Part shown: in pieces, positions 42,953 to 52,082 of the stretch | How the letters are laid out: every line of letters starts with the position of its first letter | Position numbering within the stretch: position 1 is the first letter of the stretch | Source of the DNA: Anaerolineae bacterium | GTDB lineage: Bacteria > Chloroflexota > Anaerolineae > Anaerolineales > Anaerolineaceae | Direction of reading: 5' to 3' | DNA length: 64,000 nucleotides | Assembly (NCBI GenBank): GCA_013178185.1 | Contig: JABLXC010000007.1 | Coordinates: 62,001-126,000, forward strand | Notes under the pieces: model-generated | The model's database searches: none | What the model was told of the DNA's origin: nothing | The model's input: the letters and a program-made list of their open reading frames with translations, nothing else | Made by a program: the position numbers and the translations under genes

Positions 42953-45115
42953 TTAGTACCTGCCGCGCACTTGTGTTGCTTCTGGGTTGGGAAGCTCTTC
43001 GGGCCGGGCAAGGCTGACACGCACTGCGCTGACCTTGTATTCTGGAATTTTGGCTTGAGGATCAACGGCGTCATTGGTTAATAAGTTGGCCGCTGCTTCT
43101 CCATAGAAGAAGGGGATAAACACAACCCCCGGATTAGCCTTTGGAGTCACCTTTGCACGCAACACGATTGTACCCCTGCGAGAACTGACCCGCACCGCGT
43201 CCCTATCGTTAACCCCAAGATGAGCAGCGTCCCTCGGATTGATTTCTATCAAAGCTTCTGGATAGAGGTCGTCCATCCAGGAGTGGCGTGTAAGGGTGCC
43301 GCCATGCCAGTGTTCCAGCACGCGGCCTGTTGTCAAGATAAGCGGATAATCTTCATCCGGCATTTCTGCAGATGGGTTGTAGACCAGGGGGTGAAATTTG
43401 CCCCGGCCGCGTGGAAAACTTTCGCTGAAGAGGAATGGCGTTCCCGGATGTTGGTCATCCCAAACTGGCGTTTGCAAGCCAATCTTTTCAATCCTGGGGT
43501 ATTTGACGCCTGCATATTCTTTTACAACGCTTCCCATTTCTGTGAGTATCTCGCTGGGGTGTTCGTAATCCCAATAAGCAGAACGAGGACGCCCAAGCCG
43601 TTTCTCGATTCGTTTTGCCAGGTCGCAGATAATTTGCCAGTCTGGCCGGGATTGCCCCAAGGGGGGAATCGCCTGCCGTACACGTTGAACCCGTCGGTCT
43701 GTGTTTGTAAAAGTACCATCCTTTTCGGCCCAGGAAGTTGCCGGTAAAAACACATCTGCAAATGAGGTAGTTTCATTAAGAAACAGATCCTGGGCGACAA
43801 GAAACTCAAGCTGCTCCATCTGGTGGCGAGTATGGTTGAGATTGGGTTCAGACATCATTGGATTTTCGCCCATGACATATAACGCCCGCACGCCGTTTGC
43901 TCCAATCGCCCCCATGATTTCAGTGGTAGTCAGTCCTCGTTGCCGGTTCAGGCCACCAGGCTCAATATTCCAGGCTTGTTCCCACTTTTTGGCATTTTCT
44001 TCCTCGGTTACAGACATATAGCCGGGGTAGTGCCAGGGCATAGCGCCAGAGTCGGAGGCGCCTTGAACGTTGTTTTGTCCGCGCAGCGGGTTCAGGCCTG
44101 TTCCATGGCGTCCGATGTGGCCAGTTAGCAAAGCTAAATTGATCAGGCTGAGGGCGTTGGCAGTGCCGTTGATATGTTCGGGGATTCCAAGCGCCCAATA
44201 GATAGCCGCGTTTTTAGCGGCGGCATACATTCGCGCCGCCTGGATGATCAGATTCCGGTCAACCCCAGAAATGCTTTCTGCATACTCTGGGGTGAATTTC
44301 TCCATAGATTTAGCAAATTCCTCAAAATTCTCGGTGCGTTCATCAATGAACTTCTGATTGTAGAGTTTTTCTTTTAAGATGACATGCGCCATGGCAGAAA
44401 AGAGAGCAACGTCTGTGCCTGGTTTTTCTGCCAGCCAGAGGGCGGCGTAATCCACCAGCTCTATGCGCCGGGGGTCAACGACGATCATCTTTGCGCCATG
44501 CTTCTTGACGGCGGCTTTCATTTGCAGGGCTATGATTGGATGGTTCTCGGTCGTGTTTGTGCCGGTTACGATGAAAACATCATTGTCTACAACTTCTGCG
44601 GCCGTGTTGCTCATGGCCGATGAGCCGACTGCCATTTGCAACGCAACCACACTGGCAGCATGACAGAGCCGGGTACAGTGATCCACGTTATTGGTGCGGA
44701 ATAAAGATCGAAACATCTTTTGGAGCAGGTAATTATCTTCGTTCGTTGCTTTGGCGCAGCAGTACACAGCCATCGCGTGATAACCGTCGCGCTGATAGAT
44801 TGCAACGAGACGATCTGCCGTGTAGTCTAGAGCTTCATCCCAAGAAACCTGTCGCCACTCGGAGAGGTCGAAAGCCTGTTTGCGTTTTCCGGGCTCCTGA
44901 AGTTCCTTTCGAATCATTGGGGTGGTGATCCGTTTAGGGTTGTAGATAAAATCGTACCCAAAACGCCCCTTGACACATAGATTACCTTTGTTGACAACCC
45001 CATCGAAGGGCGTCGTAACACGGTAAATAAAGTTTTCCTTAATGTGCAGCTCAAGATTACATCCAACCCCGCAGAAAGGGCAGGTAGTCGAAACAATTCG
45101 GTTGGATTGGATCAT
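42953..45115 (-). CDS. fdhA: Formate dehydrogenase, molybdopterin catalytic subunit (Cys type)
   Basis: A 720-residue member of the bis-MGD oxidoreductase family. The N-terminal [4Fe-4S] ligands are CPFCGVGC and GNLCVKGR. The metal ligand site reads VDHCTRLCHAASVVAL, in which Cys replaces the selenocysteine of FdhF, with the adjacent His kept. MGD-binding GTNTTENHP, LRGQNNVQGASD and the C-terminal LTTGRVLEHWHGGTLT follow. It oxidises formate to CO2, or the reverse. It is the last gene of an operon with NADH-linked electron-transfer subunits, so an NAD+-reducing soluble enzyme is likely. Gene symbol by function. Confidence 0.92.
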   Translation of the reverse strand: MIQSNRIVSTTCPFCGVGCNLELHIKENFIYRVTTPFDGVVNKGNLCVKGRFGYDFIYNPKRITTPMIRKELQEPGKRKQAFDLSEWRQVSWDEALDYTADRLVAIYQRDGYHAMAVYCCAKATNEDNYLLQKMFRSLFRTNNVDHCTRLCHAASVVALQMAVGSSAMSNTAAEVVDNDVFIVTGTNTTENHPIIALQMKAAVKKHGAKMIVVDPRRIELVDYAALWLAEKPGTDVALFSAMAHVILKEKLYNQKFIDERTENFEEFAKSMEKFTPEYAESISGVDRNLIIQAARMYAAAKNAAIYWALGIPEHINGTANALSLINLALLTGHIGRHGTGLNPLRGQNNVQGASDSGAMPWHYPGYMSVTEEENAKKWEQAWNIEPGGLNRQRGLTTTEIMGAIGANGVRALYVMGENPMMSEPNLNHTRHQMEQLEFLVAQDLFLNETTSFADVFLPATSWAEKDGTFTNTDRRVQRVRQAIPPLGQSRPDWQIICDLAKRIEKRLGRPRSAYWDYEHPSEILTEMGSVVKEYAGVKYPRIEKIGLQTPVWDDQHPGTPFLFSESFPRGRGKFHPLVYNPSAEMPDEDYPLILTTGRVLEHWHGGTLTRHSWMDDLYPEALIEINPRDAAHLGVNDRDAVRVSSRRGTIVLRAKVTPKANPGVVFIPFFYGEAAANLLTNDAVDPQAKIPEYKVSAVRVSLARPEELPNPEATQVRGRY

Positions 45116-45119
45116 GATC

Positions 45120-45854
45120 TTACTCCTGTTCTACCTTATTGGCGACTGGAACCTCTCGCCGGGTGTGCTGTTTTCGTTGGGAACGGGTTAATTCCATGAT
45201 TTCGTTTTGAGAGAACCCATTTTGCAACAGCCATTCACGCTTGGGTTTTAGCGCCCCGGTGGGGCAAACCCCCACACACTGGCCACAAAACACACAGGTT
45301 GTCTCTGGCAATGATTTGTTGAAGAAAGTTCCAATCTGGGTTTCATATCCTCGCCCGGTGAAGTTGATGGCGTAAGTGTATTGGGCATCATCAGCACACA
45401 CTTGAACACAACGCCAGCAAAGAATGCACTTGGCATAATCGCGAATGAACATCGGGTTATCGTCTATGACCGAAGGCTGACGTTCTTCCGCTTCTGGAAA
45501 GCGGGCAGTATCGGCATGATATTCGACAATATATTCCTGAATATCGGGGGCTTCTGATAAATCTACGGAGGATGCCAACATCTCCAAGATCGTTCTGCGC
45601 GAAGTCTCAACCCTTTCTGTGTGTGTTTGAACTTTCATACCTTCGGACACTTTTCCGATGCAGGCGGGGACGAGCGTCCGAGATCCCTCAACTTCCACTA
45701 CACAAATCCGGCAGAGACCGTTAGCGGTGCAATAATCGTGATAGCAAATGGTGGGAATTTTAACGCCGATTTGTTCAGCCGCTTTTAAGATCGTTGTGCC
45801 TGGCGCGACTGTTACCGGCTGGTTATCAATAGTAAGGGTGATTTTGTCAGCCAT
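45120..45854 (-). CDS. Iron-sulfur subunit of formate dehydrogenase (NuoG/HoxU-like)
   Basis: A 244-residue protein with a plant-type [2Fe-2S] domain ([19 protein letters not shown] and a later Cys, residues about 36-64). A linker and two [4Fe-4S] motifs follow, [11 protein letters not shown] and [12 protein letters not shown]. This is the N-terminal part of NuoG as found in HoxU and in NAD-linked formate dehydrogenases. It should carry electrons between the molybdenum subunit and the flavin subunit. It is four bases before the catalytic gene and 19 after the flavin gene. Confidence 0.92.
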   Translation of the reverse strand: MADKITLTIDNQPVTVAPGTTILKAAEQIGVKIPTICYHDYCTANGLCRICVVEVEGSRTLVPACIGKVSEGMKVQTHTERVETSRRTILEMLASSVDLSEAPDIQEYIVEYHADTARFPEAEERQPSVIDDNPMFIRDYAKCILCWRCVQVCADDAQYTYAINFTGRGYETQIGTFFNKSLPETTCVFCGQCVGVCPTGALKPKREWLLQNGFSQNEIMELTRSQRKQHTRREVPVANKVEQE

Positions 45855-45873
45855 GACCGTTCCTCGCTAATCA

Positions 45874-47595
45874 TCATTGGGGTTGAAATAGTTCGGGCCA
45901 GAGGCGTGTTGCACTGGCGATAGCTAACCCGGCTGTCTGGCCAAGCCCGCATATTGATGAATCGGTCATCGTCTGACCAATGTCTCTCAAGCGTTCCATG
46001 TCGCCGGGGAGGGTGTCGCCTTGCATGACGCGTTGCAAAATTTCATACTGGCGCTGGGTTCCTATCTGGCAGGGAAAACACTTGCCACAAGATTCGTCCG
46101 CAAAGAAATGAGCCAGCCGCAGGCAAATGTCCTTCATATCTCTTGTTTCATCAAAAACTGTGATGACCCCGGAGCCGAGAGGCAAACCGGCGCTACGGAG
46201 GTCTTCGAAAGTTAATCTGACATCCAGATCTTTTTCAATGGCAAAGGCTCCGGCGGCGCCGCCGAAAAGTGCAGCTTTCATTTTTTTGCCATGACGGACC
46301 CCGCCTGCCAGGTCTTCTAATAAATGCCTGAAAGTGACTCCGAAGGGCACTTCATAGAGACCGGGCTTTTCGACATCCCCTGACAGGCAAAAGAGTTTGG
46401 GGCCTGGGCTCTTTTCGGTGCCGATTTTGCGGTAGCCTGATGCGCCTTCCAGTAAAATGAAAGGCACGTTGCAGAGGGTTTCGACGTTATTGATGACGGT
46501 CGGTTTGCCGAAAAGTCCATGGGTGGTTGGGAAGGGGGGTTTGACCCTTGGAAAGCCGCGCTTGCCCTCGATTGATTCGAACAGGGCAGTTTCTTCCCCG
46601 CAGACATACGCTCCGGCACCCCTGCGCAATTCCAGGTCAAAGTCGAAGCCGGACCCCAGGATGTTCTTTCCCAAATAACCAGCCTGACGCGCTTCTTCCA
46701 CCGCATGGTTCATGACCTGGTACGGAACCAGGTATTCCCCACGAATATACATATAACCCTTGTTGGCGCCGATCGCATAAGCAGCAATGATTATCCCTTC
46801 CAAAATACGGTGGGGCATATTTTCCATCATGATGCGGTCTTTAAAAGTGCCGGGTTCTGCCTCGTCGGCATTGCAGACGACATATTTCGGCTCCATGGGG
46901 GTGTTGGCAGCGCCTTCCCACTTTACCCCGGTTGGAAAAGCGGCTCCGCCGCGACCGACGAGACCAGAAGCTTTGACCTCGGCGATAACGGATTGAGGCG
47001 TCATTTGTAATGCTTTTTGCAGAGCTGCATATCCGTTCATCTTTATGTAGCCGGCAAGTTCGGTTGGTTTACCCTGATTACAACCGGCGGTCAGGATAGC
47101 AATGTCGCCACTGATGCTTGGCCGGGCGAGATGGGTTTTACCGGCGACAATGTCTTCCCAGGTATCTGATGTGCCGGGAGCAACCGGTTTTCCTTGCACC
47201 ATCAGGGCAGGGGCGTGTTCGCATAAGCCAAGGCAGGGCGCCTTTTCGACAGTAATAGAAGGCAGCCTCTCTCCTTTTTCCACGTGAAATTCTAATTTCC
47301 GGTTCATGACCTTGAGGAGGCTTTCTGCGCCAGCCATTGCGCAGGCTGGGTCGGTGCAGACATGCACAACCGTTTTTCCAACCGGCTTGTTGTAAAGAAG
47401 GGAGTAAAATTCCAAGACGCCGTGAATCTCGGCGAGTGGCACCCTTAACCCTTTTGATATTTCAATGGCTGCCTGTTCAGGCACATAACCATAAATCTCT
47501 TGCGCATCTTGAAGCGCAGGAAGCAGAGCCGTTTGACCCTGGGGGGAATATTTTTCCAAAACGGGAAGCAATGGGGTTAGATCAATATTTTCCAT
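45874..47595 (-). CDS. NuoE-NuoF fusion, NADH-oxidising flavin subunit of formate dehydrogenase
   Basis: A 573-residue protein. Residues 1-150 are NuoE-like with [2Fe-2S] ligands CTDPAC and CLGLC. Residues about 165-573 are NuoF-like: FMN/NAD motif GRGGAAFPTGVKW, NADEAEPGTFKDR, RGAGAYVCGEETAL, and [4Fe-4S] ligands in ESCGKCFPCQIG with a later Cys. The E-F fusion is the HoxF arrangement. It would exchange electrons with NAD+. First gene of the operon, with a GGAGA ribosome binding site. Confidence 0.93.
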   Translation of the reverse strand: MENIDLTPLLPVLEKYSPQGQTALLPALQDAQEIYGYVPEQAAIEISKGLRVPLAEIHGVLEFYSLLYNKPVGKTVVHVCTDPACAMAGAESLLKVMNRKLEFHVEKGERLPSITVEKAPCLGLCEHAPALMVQGKPVAPGTSDTWEDIVAGKTHLARPSISGDIAILTAGCNQGKPTELAGYIKMNGYAALQKALQMTPQSVIAEVKASGLVGRGGAAFPTGVKWEGAANTPMEPKYVVCNADEAEPGTFKDRIMMENMPHRILEGIIIAAYAIGANKGYMYIRGEYLVPYQVMNHAVEEARQAGYLGKNILGSGFDFDLELRRGAGAYVCGEETALFESIEGKRGFPRVKPPFPTTHGLFGKPTVINNVETLCNVPFILLEGASGYRKIGTEKSPGPKLFCLSGDVEKPGLYEVPFGVTFRHLLEDLAGGVRHGKKMKAALFGGAAGAFAIEKDLDVRLTFEDLRSAGLPLGSGVITVFDETRDMKDICLRLAHFFADESCGKCFPCQIGTQRQYEILQRVMQGDTLPGDMERLRDIGQTMTDSSICGLGQTAGLAIASATRLWPELFQPQ

Positions 47596-47708
47596 ATTTT
47601 CTCCATTACCATGCCAAAGTGAAATACCGTAAACTCTTACATCGAACTAATGATTGAGGATATCTGTCTGTACCGATAGCAAGCGATCCTCGAAACATTG
47701 GGAAACCC

Positions 47709-48332
47709 ATGTATAATTATAGGGTGCTTAGCGTAGTGATACAAGCTGGCGGACAATCCCGCCGGATGGGACAAAATAAAGCTTTAATGCCTTTTCATGG
47801 ACAACCTCTGGTTCAGCGTATTTTGAAACGTCTGGAGCCTGTTGCCGACGAAATCATCTTAACGACTCATCACCCGGATGATTATGCCTTTCTCAGGATT
47901 CCGATGGTTTCGGATGTTTTACCCGGAAAAGGCGCCCTCGGTGGATTTTTGACTGCTTTTCAAACTGCGGCGGAACCCTTCGTTGCCGTGGTAGCCTGTG
48001 ATCTTCCGTTCGTCAATCCAAAATTAATTCTGTATGAGAAAGAAATTATGTTAAAGAACAGTCGGGTAGATGCGGTTGTCCCCAGATCTGGCGGCGGGTT
48101 GGAACCTATGCAGGCTGTTTATCGCCGGGTAGAGTGTTGGGCTTCTGTCAAAGATGCTCTGATGAGCGGAGAGATGCGGGTAACATCGTGGCTGGATGGT
48201 ATTCGAAAACATGTGCTGCCTGAACAAGATATAACTCGCTTTGATCCGCATGGTGTTGCGTTCTTAAACTTGAACACGCCTGAGGAGTTTCTCCAGGCTG
48301 AGGAACTTGCGAAGTCGTTGGGGTTGGACTGA
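47709..48332 (+). CDS. mobA: Molybdenum cofactor guanylyltransferase
   Basis: A 207-residue nucleotidyltransferase with VVIQAGGQSRRMGQNKALMPF, the NTP-binding loop, near the N-terminus. VACDLPFVNP near residue 97 carries the metal-binding Asp, and FLNLNTPEE is near the end. It attaches GMP to molybdopterin to give the MGD cofactor needed by the divergently transcribed formate dehydrogenase. A TATAAT (47711-47716) overlaps the first codons, so a leaderless start at GTG 47724 is possible and would shorten the protein by five residues. Confidence 0.92.
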   Translation: MYNYRVLSVVIQAGGQSRRMGQNKALMPFHGQPLVQRILKRLEPVADEIILTTHHPDDYAFLRIPMVSDVLPGKGALGGFLTAFQTAAEPFVAVVACDLPFVNPKLILYEKEIMLKNSRVDAVVPRSGGGLEPMQAVYRRVECWASVKDALMSGEMRVTSWLDGIRKHVLPEQDITRFDPHGVAFLNLNTPEEFLQAEELAKSLGLD

Positions 48333-48459
48333 AGCGTGACATTGATCTTATCCTGCTCTTGTCCTCGATGCTTATTATATTCTATTTGCTATATTTTAGG
48401 GAAAAATAGTAGAAATTATTGTTCTGGAGTGTAGCGTTTTGCGTTACTTTGAATGAATA

Positions 48460-49560
48460 ATGCAGAGAGTCAGGGTGACTTTTTCGATGTGGTTTCACTT
48501 GCAGTATCTGCTCTTGATCTTGATGATGATGGCGCTGGTCTCCTGCAGCGTCCCGGGGTCAATTCTAGAAGACCCTGAATCTCTTAAGAAAACAGCATCT
48601 GCCTTGATTGGATCATTAGAACCTCCCCTTGCGGGAGGGGGCTCCGCCACTTCCAGCGTGGATGTGATTCAACCTGCTCTTCCCGTGACGGGGCCAACCG
48701 ATAACAAGCCTTTTCAAGATCCGATCAACACGACCGGCGGAAACGTCGAAGGGACAGCAGCTCTGCTGCAGCTGACTAAACAGGCCAGTGGTTTTCCATG
48801 CAACCTGGCGGCTGCAGGCATACCCATCGATGTCACCGTGCCTGACGGGACGCCGATGCTCCCGGGGCAGTACTTCAATAAAATCTGGCGATTGGTCAAC
48901 TCTGGGAGCTGCGCCTGGACGCAGGAATACGCGGTTGTTTGGTTTTCTGGGGAGACCTTTGGCGTTCAAGCCATGCAGCCCCTGGCGAATATTGTCAACC
49001 CAGGTGATGCTGTGGAAATTAGCCTGGATATGGTCGCTCCCAGAACACCGGGGCAGTATCAGGGTTATTGGAAGCTACTTAGCCCAGATGGCCAGTTGTT
49101 CGGGATTGGGCCAAGCGGAGATGCTCCTTTTTGGGTCAAAATTCAGGTTGTTCGGATGGATACCCCTACCCCTGAACGAACGGTCACCGCCACGCTTACC
49201 GCTCAGGTGGTTGTTTCAGGAGAGATTACGCTCTCTCCTGGGGATACGCTGGATCTGGACTCGGGTAACCTCGATCCGGCGAAAGGAGATTTCTCCTTCG
49301 AAATTGCACAGAGTGGTGAGATGTTGTTATCGCCGAAAAACCAAGCCAGCATGGTCTATTTTGGTCCAAACCGCCCGGTGGAGTGGGAATGCCGACTTGG
49401 GATACTGAGTTCGACTCCACTAGAACTGCGGGCTTTACAAGAGGGCAGTTATCTTTGTTTTCGGAGCAACCAGGGATTTCCCGGTTACCTTTATTTGAGT
49501 ACTGTGCGCCTGCCTGAAAATATCCTGGAAGTAAAATTTGTCACCTGGTTCATTCCATGA
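48460..49560 (+). CDS. Lipoprotein with NBR1-like Ig domain
   Basis: A 366-residue protein with a signal peptide and lipobox (ALVSC, Cys near residue 29). A linker precedes an NBR1-type Ig domain (about 115-230: FNKIWRLVNSGSCAW, then YQGYWKLLSPDGQLFGIGPSGDAPFWVKI). A C-terminal beta-rich region of about 110 residues contains LSPGDTLDLDSG; I do not recognise it. It shares the Ig domain with the lipoprotein at 31003. It is probably surface-exposed and its role is unknown. The preceding gap (48333-48459) shows no clear promoter. Confidence 0.8.
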   Translation: MQRVRVTFSMWFHLQYLLLILMMMALVSCSVPGSILEDPESLKKTASALIGSLEPPLAGGGSATSSVDVIQPALPVTGPTDNKPFQDPINTTGGNVEGTAALLQLTKQASGFPCNLAAAGIPIDVTVPDGTPMLPGQYFNKIWRLVNSGSCAWTQEYAVVWFSGETFGVQAMQPLANIVNPGDAVEISLDMVAPRTPGQYQGYWKLLSPDGQLFGIGPSGDAPFWVKIQVVRMDTPTPERTVTATLTAQVVVSGEITLSPGDTLDLDSGNLDPAKGDFSFEIAQSGEMLLSPKNQASMVYFGPNRPVEWECRLGILSSTPLELRALQEGSYLCFRSNQGFPGYLYLSTVRLPENILEVKFVTWFIP

Positions 49561-49585
49561 AATAAATCAAGTATGGAGGCTTTAT

Positions 49586-50644
49586 ATGGATTTAGAGAAT
49601 GCCGAGCGGTTCAAAGAGATAGATCGAGAAGATATGTATGGGCACATTCATACGCTTCCGGAGCAGTTGGCAAAGGCTTGGGAAATGGGACAAAAAATGC
49701 CCCTCCCAGAAAGCGATGGGCTGAGCGCTGTCGTGATCACTGGCATGGGGGGGTCAGCGATTGGCGCAGAACTGGTCGCTGCTTATGTTGCTCCACTGGC
49801 TTCTGTGCCGGTTGCCGTTGTCCGCGAGTACGATCTGCCAGGCTGGGTGAGGGGGCCTGGGGTGCTTGTCATCGCTTCATCACATTCAGGGAATACAGAA
49901 GAAACGATCTCGGCGTTTCACCAGGCGAAGGAACGCGGCTGCCGGTTGATGACTCTTACCACCGGCGGGAAGTTGAACCAGTTGGCAGTGGAAGTTGGAG
50001 CTCCTGCATGGATTTTTGATCATAAAGGACAACCGCGCGCCGCTGTCGGGTATTCCTTTGGCCTGATGCTGTCCATACTCACCCGATTGGGGATTATTCC
50101 TGACCCGGCTGTAGCACTCAAAGATACTGTCACTGCTATGAGAGCACAGCAGGCCAGCCTGGCGCGGGAGTGTGCTGTGTATTTGAACCCGGCCAAGCGC
50201 ATGGCAGGACAGCTCTATGGGCGCTGGGTCATGGTGATGGGCTCTGATTATCTTGCTCCTGTTGCGCGTCGTTGGAAAGGGCAAGTCAATGAAATTGCAA
50301 AAGCCTGGGCGCAATACGATGTGCTGCCAGAGGCCGACCACAATACGCTTTCTGGCATTTTCAATCCTGAGGATTTGCTCGCAAAAATGGCGGCGCTTTT
50401 CTTGCGATCATCTTCAGACCATCCTCGTAACCGGCTGCGCGCTGAGCTAACGCGGCGGACTATGATGGTGCAAGGCATAGCCACTGATATGATCGAGGCT
50501 TCTGGCGACAATCCGATGGCTCATATGTGGACGGCATTGCATTATGGGGATTACATGGCTTATTACCTGGCTATGCTATATGAAGTTGATCCGAGCCCAA
50601 TAACGGCGATGGTGGAGCTCAAGAAAACACTCAGTTCGATGTAA
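49586..50644 (+). CDS. Bifunctional phosphoglucose/phosphomannose isomerase (SIS domain)
   Basis: The ATG at 49586 follows TGGAGG; the frame opens upstream inside the lipoprotein gene. The 352-residue product has two SIS domains, with GMGGSAIGAELV near residue 52, SSHSGNTEETISAF near 97 and the C-terminal AEADHNT-like LPEADHNTLSG. These fit the PGI/PMI family known from Crenarchaeota and some bacteria. It interconverts glucose 6-phosphate or mannose 6-phosphate with fructose 6-phosphate. Confidence 0.9.
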   Translation: MDLENAERFKEIDREDMYGHIHTLPEQLAKAWEMGQKMPLPESDGLSAVVITGMGGSAIGAELVAAYVAPLASVPVAVVREYDLPGWVRGPGVLVIASSHSGNTEETISAFHQAKERGCRLMTLTTGGKLNQLAVEVGAPAWIFDHKGQPRAAVGYSFGLMLSILTRLGIIPDPAVALKDTVTAMRAQQASLARECAVYLNPAKRMAGQLYGRWVMVMGSDYLAPVARRWKGQVNEIAKAWAQYDVLPEADHNTLSGIFNPEDLLAKMAALFLRSSSDHPRNRLRAELTRRTMMVQGIATDMIEASGDNPMAHMWTALHYGDYMAYYLAMLYEVDPSPITAMVELKKTLSSM

Positions 50645-50651
50645 ACGACAA

Positions 50652-50685
50652 GCTGGGGGTCTGTTCTGACCCCCCAGCCCTTTAG
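50652..50685. terminator. Bidirectional terminator between convergent genes
   Basis: GCTGGGGGTC/GACCCCCCAGC with a six-base loop, followed by CCTTT. It lies between the isomerase and thioredoxin genes. Confidence 0.75.
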
Positions 50686-50699
50686 AAAGTTAGGATAGC

Positions 50700-51536
50700 C
50701 TAGAATAAAATGGACGCCAGTTCGGAACGGTATTGGCGTACTTGTTCATCTTCTCTGTTGAAGAGTTCTAAGATGCTCAAGATCAGGCGGCGCGCCGAGC
50801 CATCACGGTAATTTTTATCCTGCCGCATGATATCTAATAGCCCATCCAGCGCGGCAGGCAGGTTCCCCTTACTGGCCAGCCGGACGCAGTTGGAATAGGC
50901 GATGTCGAGATCATTTTCTGTGGGCAACAAGCCATCCCGGTAGGCTGTTTGAGCTTCAGCAAGTGGGAGCAGCAATTCAGCTCTGGCGTATTCCCGGCCA
51001 GCCGGAAAGGACTGGAGGATATTCAGGGCTTCAAAACTTTTGCCCTGAGGCAGCAAGCTTATTGCAAGCCCCAGTAGCGCCCTGAGATTATCGGGGTTTT
51101 GAGCCAGAATATTGCGAAAGTGAATTTCAGCCGCGCTCCAGTTTTGTGTGGCAAGGATGCTTTCGGCTTTTTCGAGCGCCAGCGTTAACGGGCTGGGCGG
51201 CGTAATCTTGTTAATAAATTCGCGAACCCGTGCTTCCGGTTGGGCGCCGGCAAATTCCCCGACAACTTCTCCGCCACTAAAAGCCTTGACGGTCGGTATA
51301 GTCCGAACGCCGTAACGAATCGCCAGATTGGGGCTCTCATCAACGTTAATACGGGCCAGCCGAAAAGAGCCGTTCGCTTCGTGCGCCAGATGTTCGAGAA
51401 TCGGTTCTAGCGTTTTGCAAGGACGGCACCATTCAGCCCAAAAATCCACAACTACCGGTACATTCTGAGAGTATGACAACACGTCATACTCAAACGTTGC
51501 TTCAGTCACATTGACGATAAAATCCGAGGTTGTCAT
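50700..51536 (-). CDS. Thioredoxin-domain protein with TPR tail (CnoX/YbbN-like)
   Basis: A 278-residue protein. Residues 1-110 are a thioredoxin fold with active site WAEWCRPCK, and the rest forms TPR-like helices. The architecture matches CnoX/YbbN, which couples thiol protection to handing over clients to chaperones. Unlike some CnoX proteins it keeps both Cys of the CxxC, so redox activity is expected. It is a single gene on the minus strand. Confidence 0.88.
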   Translation of the reverse strand: MTTSDFIVNVTEATFEYDVLSYSQNVPVVVDFWAEWCRPCKTLEPILEHLAHEANGSFRLARINVDESPNLAIRYGVRTIPTVKAFSGGEVVGEFAGAQPEARVREFINKITPPSPLTLALEKAESILATQNWSAAEIHFRNILAQNPDNLRALLGLAISLLPQGKSFEALNILQSFPAGREYARAELLLPLAEAQTAYRDGLLPTENDLDIAYSNCVRLASKGNLPAALDGLLDIMRQDKNYRDGSARRLILSILELFNREDEQVRQYRSELASILF

Positions 51537-51642
51537 TTCTATAACTCCATCGAAAACCTGATCGGTAATTCGTTTCTCAGATTGTACCTGATCCCTATAA
51601 GAATTATATCGGATTTAGCCGGTATTCGGCAAAACTTTAAAA

Positions 51643-52068
51643 TTATTCCCCGTTCTCATCGGTTATGGCGCCTGGCTGTTTTACCTCAATAACCTCGCCG
51701 TGAATATTGATGACCACGCGAAACCCAACCATTCCCATGTACGTGCGGGTTTCTTCTGGGATGCCGGTTTGCAGAAGGACTTCAAGTTGATCATCAATGG
51801 ATTGCAATTGTTTCATGATAAAAGCTCGACTGAAAATATCATCGGCGCCTAACATTTTGACCGTTTGATCAGTGATGGCCTCTTCATGACCTTTAATCTG
51901 TTCTTTCATTGCCTGAAGCACCTGACGGTCAACTTCCTCGCTGGGAATATGGCGTAGGAAACCGGAATCGTTGACCACATAACAGGGTTCTTCACCAATG
52001 TATGTCGTATCGACTGGTTGACCGAATTCGTCTTCAATCAGGCCGGAGAAAAGCGGATATTTTGCCAT
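51643..52068 (-). CDS. Conserved-looking protein of unknown function
   Basis: The ATG at 52068 (MAKYPLFSGLIEDEFG) has AGAGAAG before it; a GTG at 52086 overlapping the upstream stop is the alternative. The product of about 141 residues is soluble, acidic and mostly helical, with a C-terminal beta segment (GFRVVINIHGEVIEVK). I do not recognise the family. It is the last gene of the peptidoglycan-enzyme operon, about 15 bases after the L,D-transpeptidase. Confidence 0.65.
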   Translation of the reverse strand: MAKYPLFSGLIEDEFGQPVDTTYIGEEPCYVVNDSGFLRHIPSEEVDRQVLQAMKEQIKGHEEAITDQTVKMLGADDIFSRAFIMKQLQSIDDQLEVLLQTGIPEETRTYMGMVGFRVVINIHGEVIEVKQPGAITDENGE

Positions 52069-52082
52069 ATTTCTTCTCTGTC

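Noticed and set aside
44650-44710. Selenocysteine codon in formate dehydrogenase
   Set aside because: The position equivalent to Sec of FdhF is a normal Cys codon, and no in-frame TGA or SECIS-like hairpin is needed.
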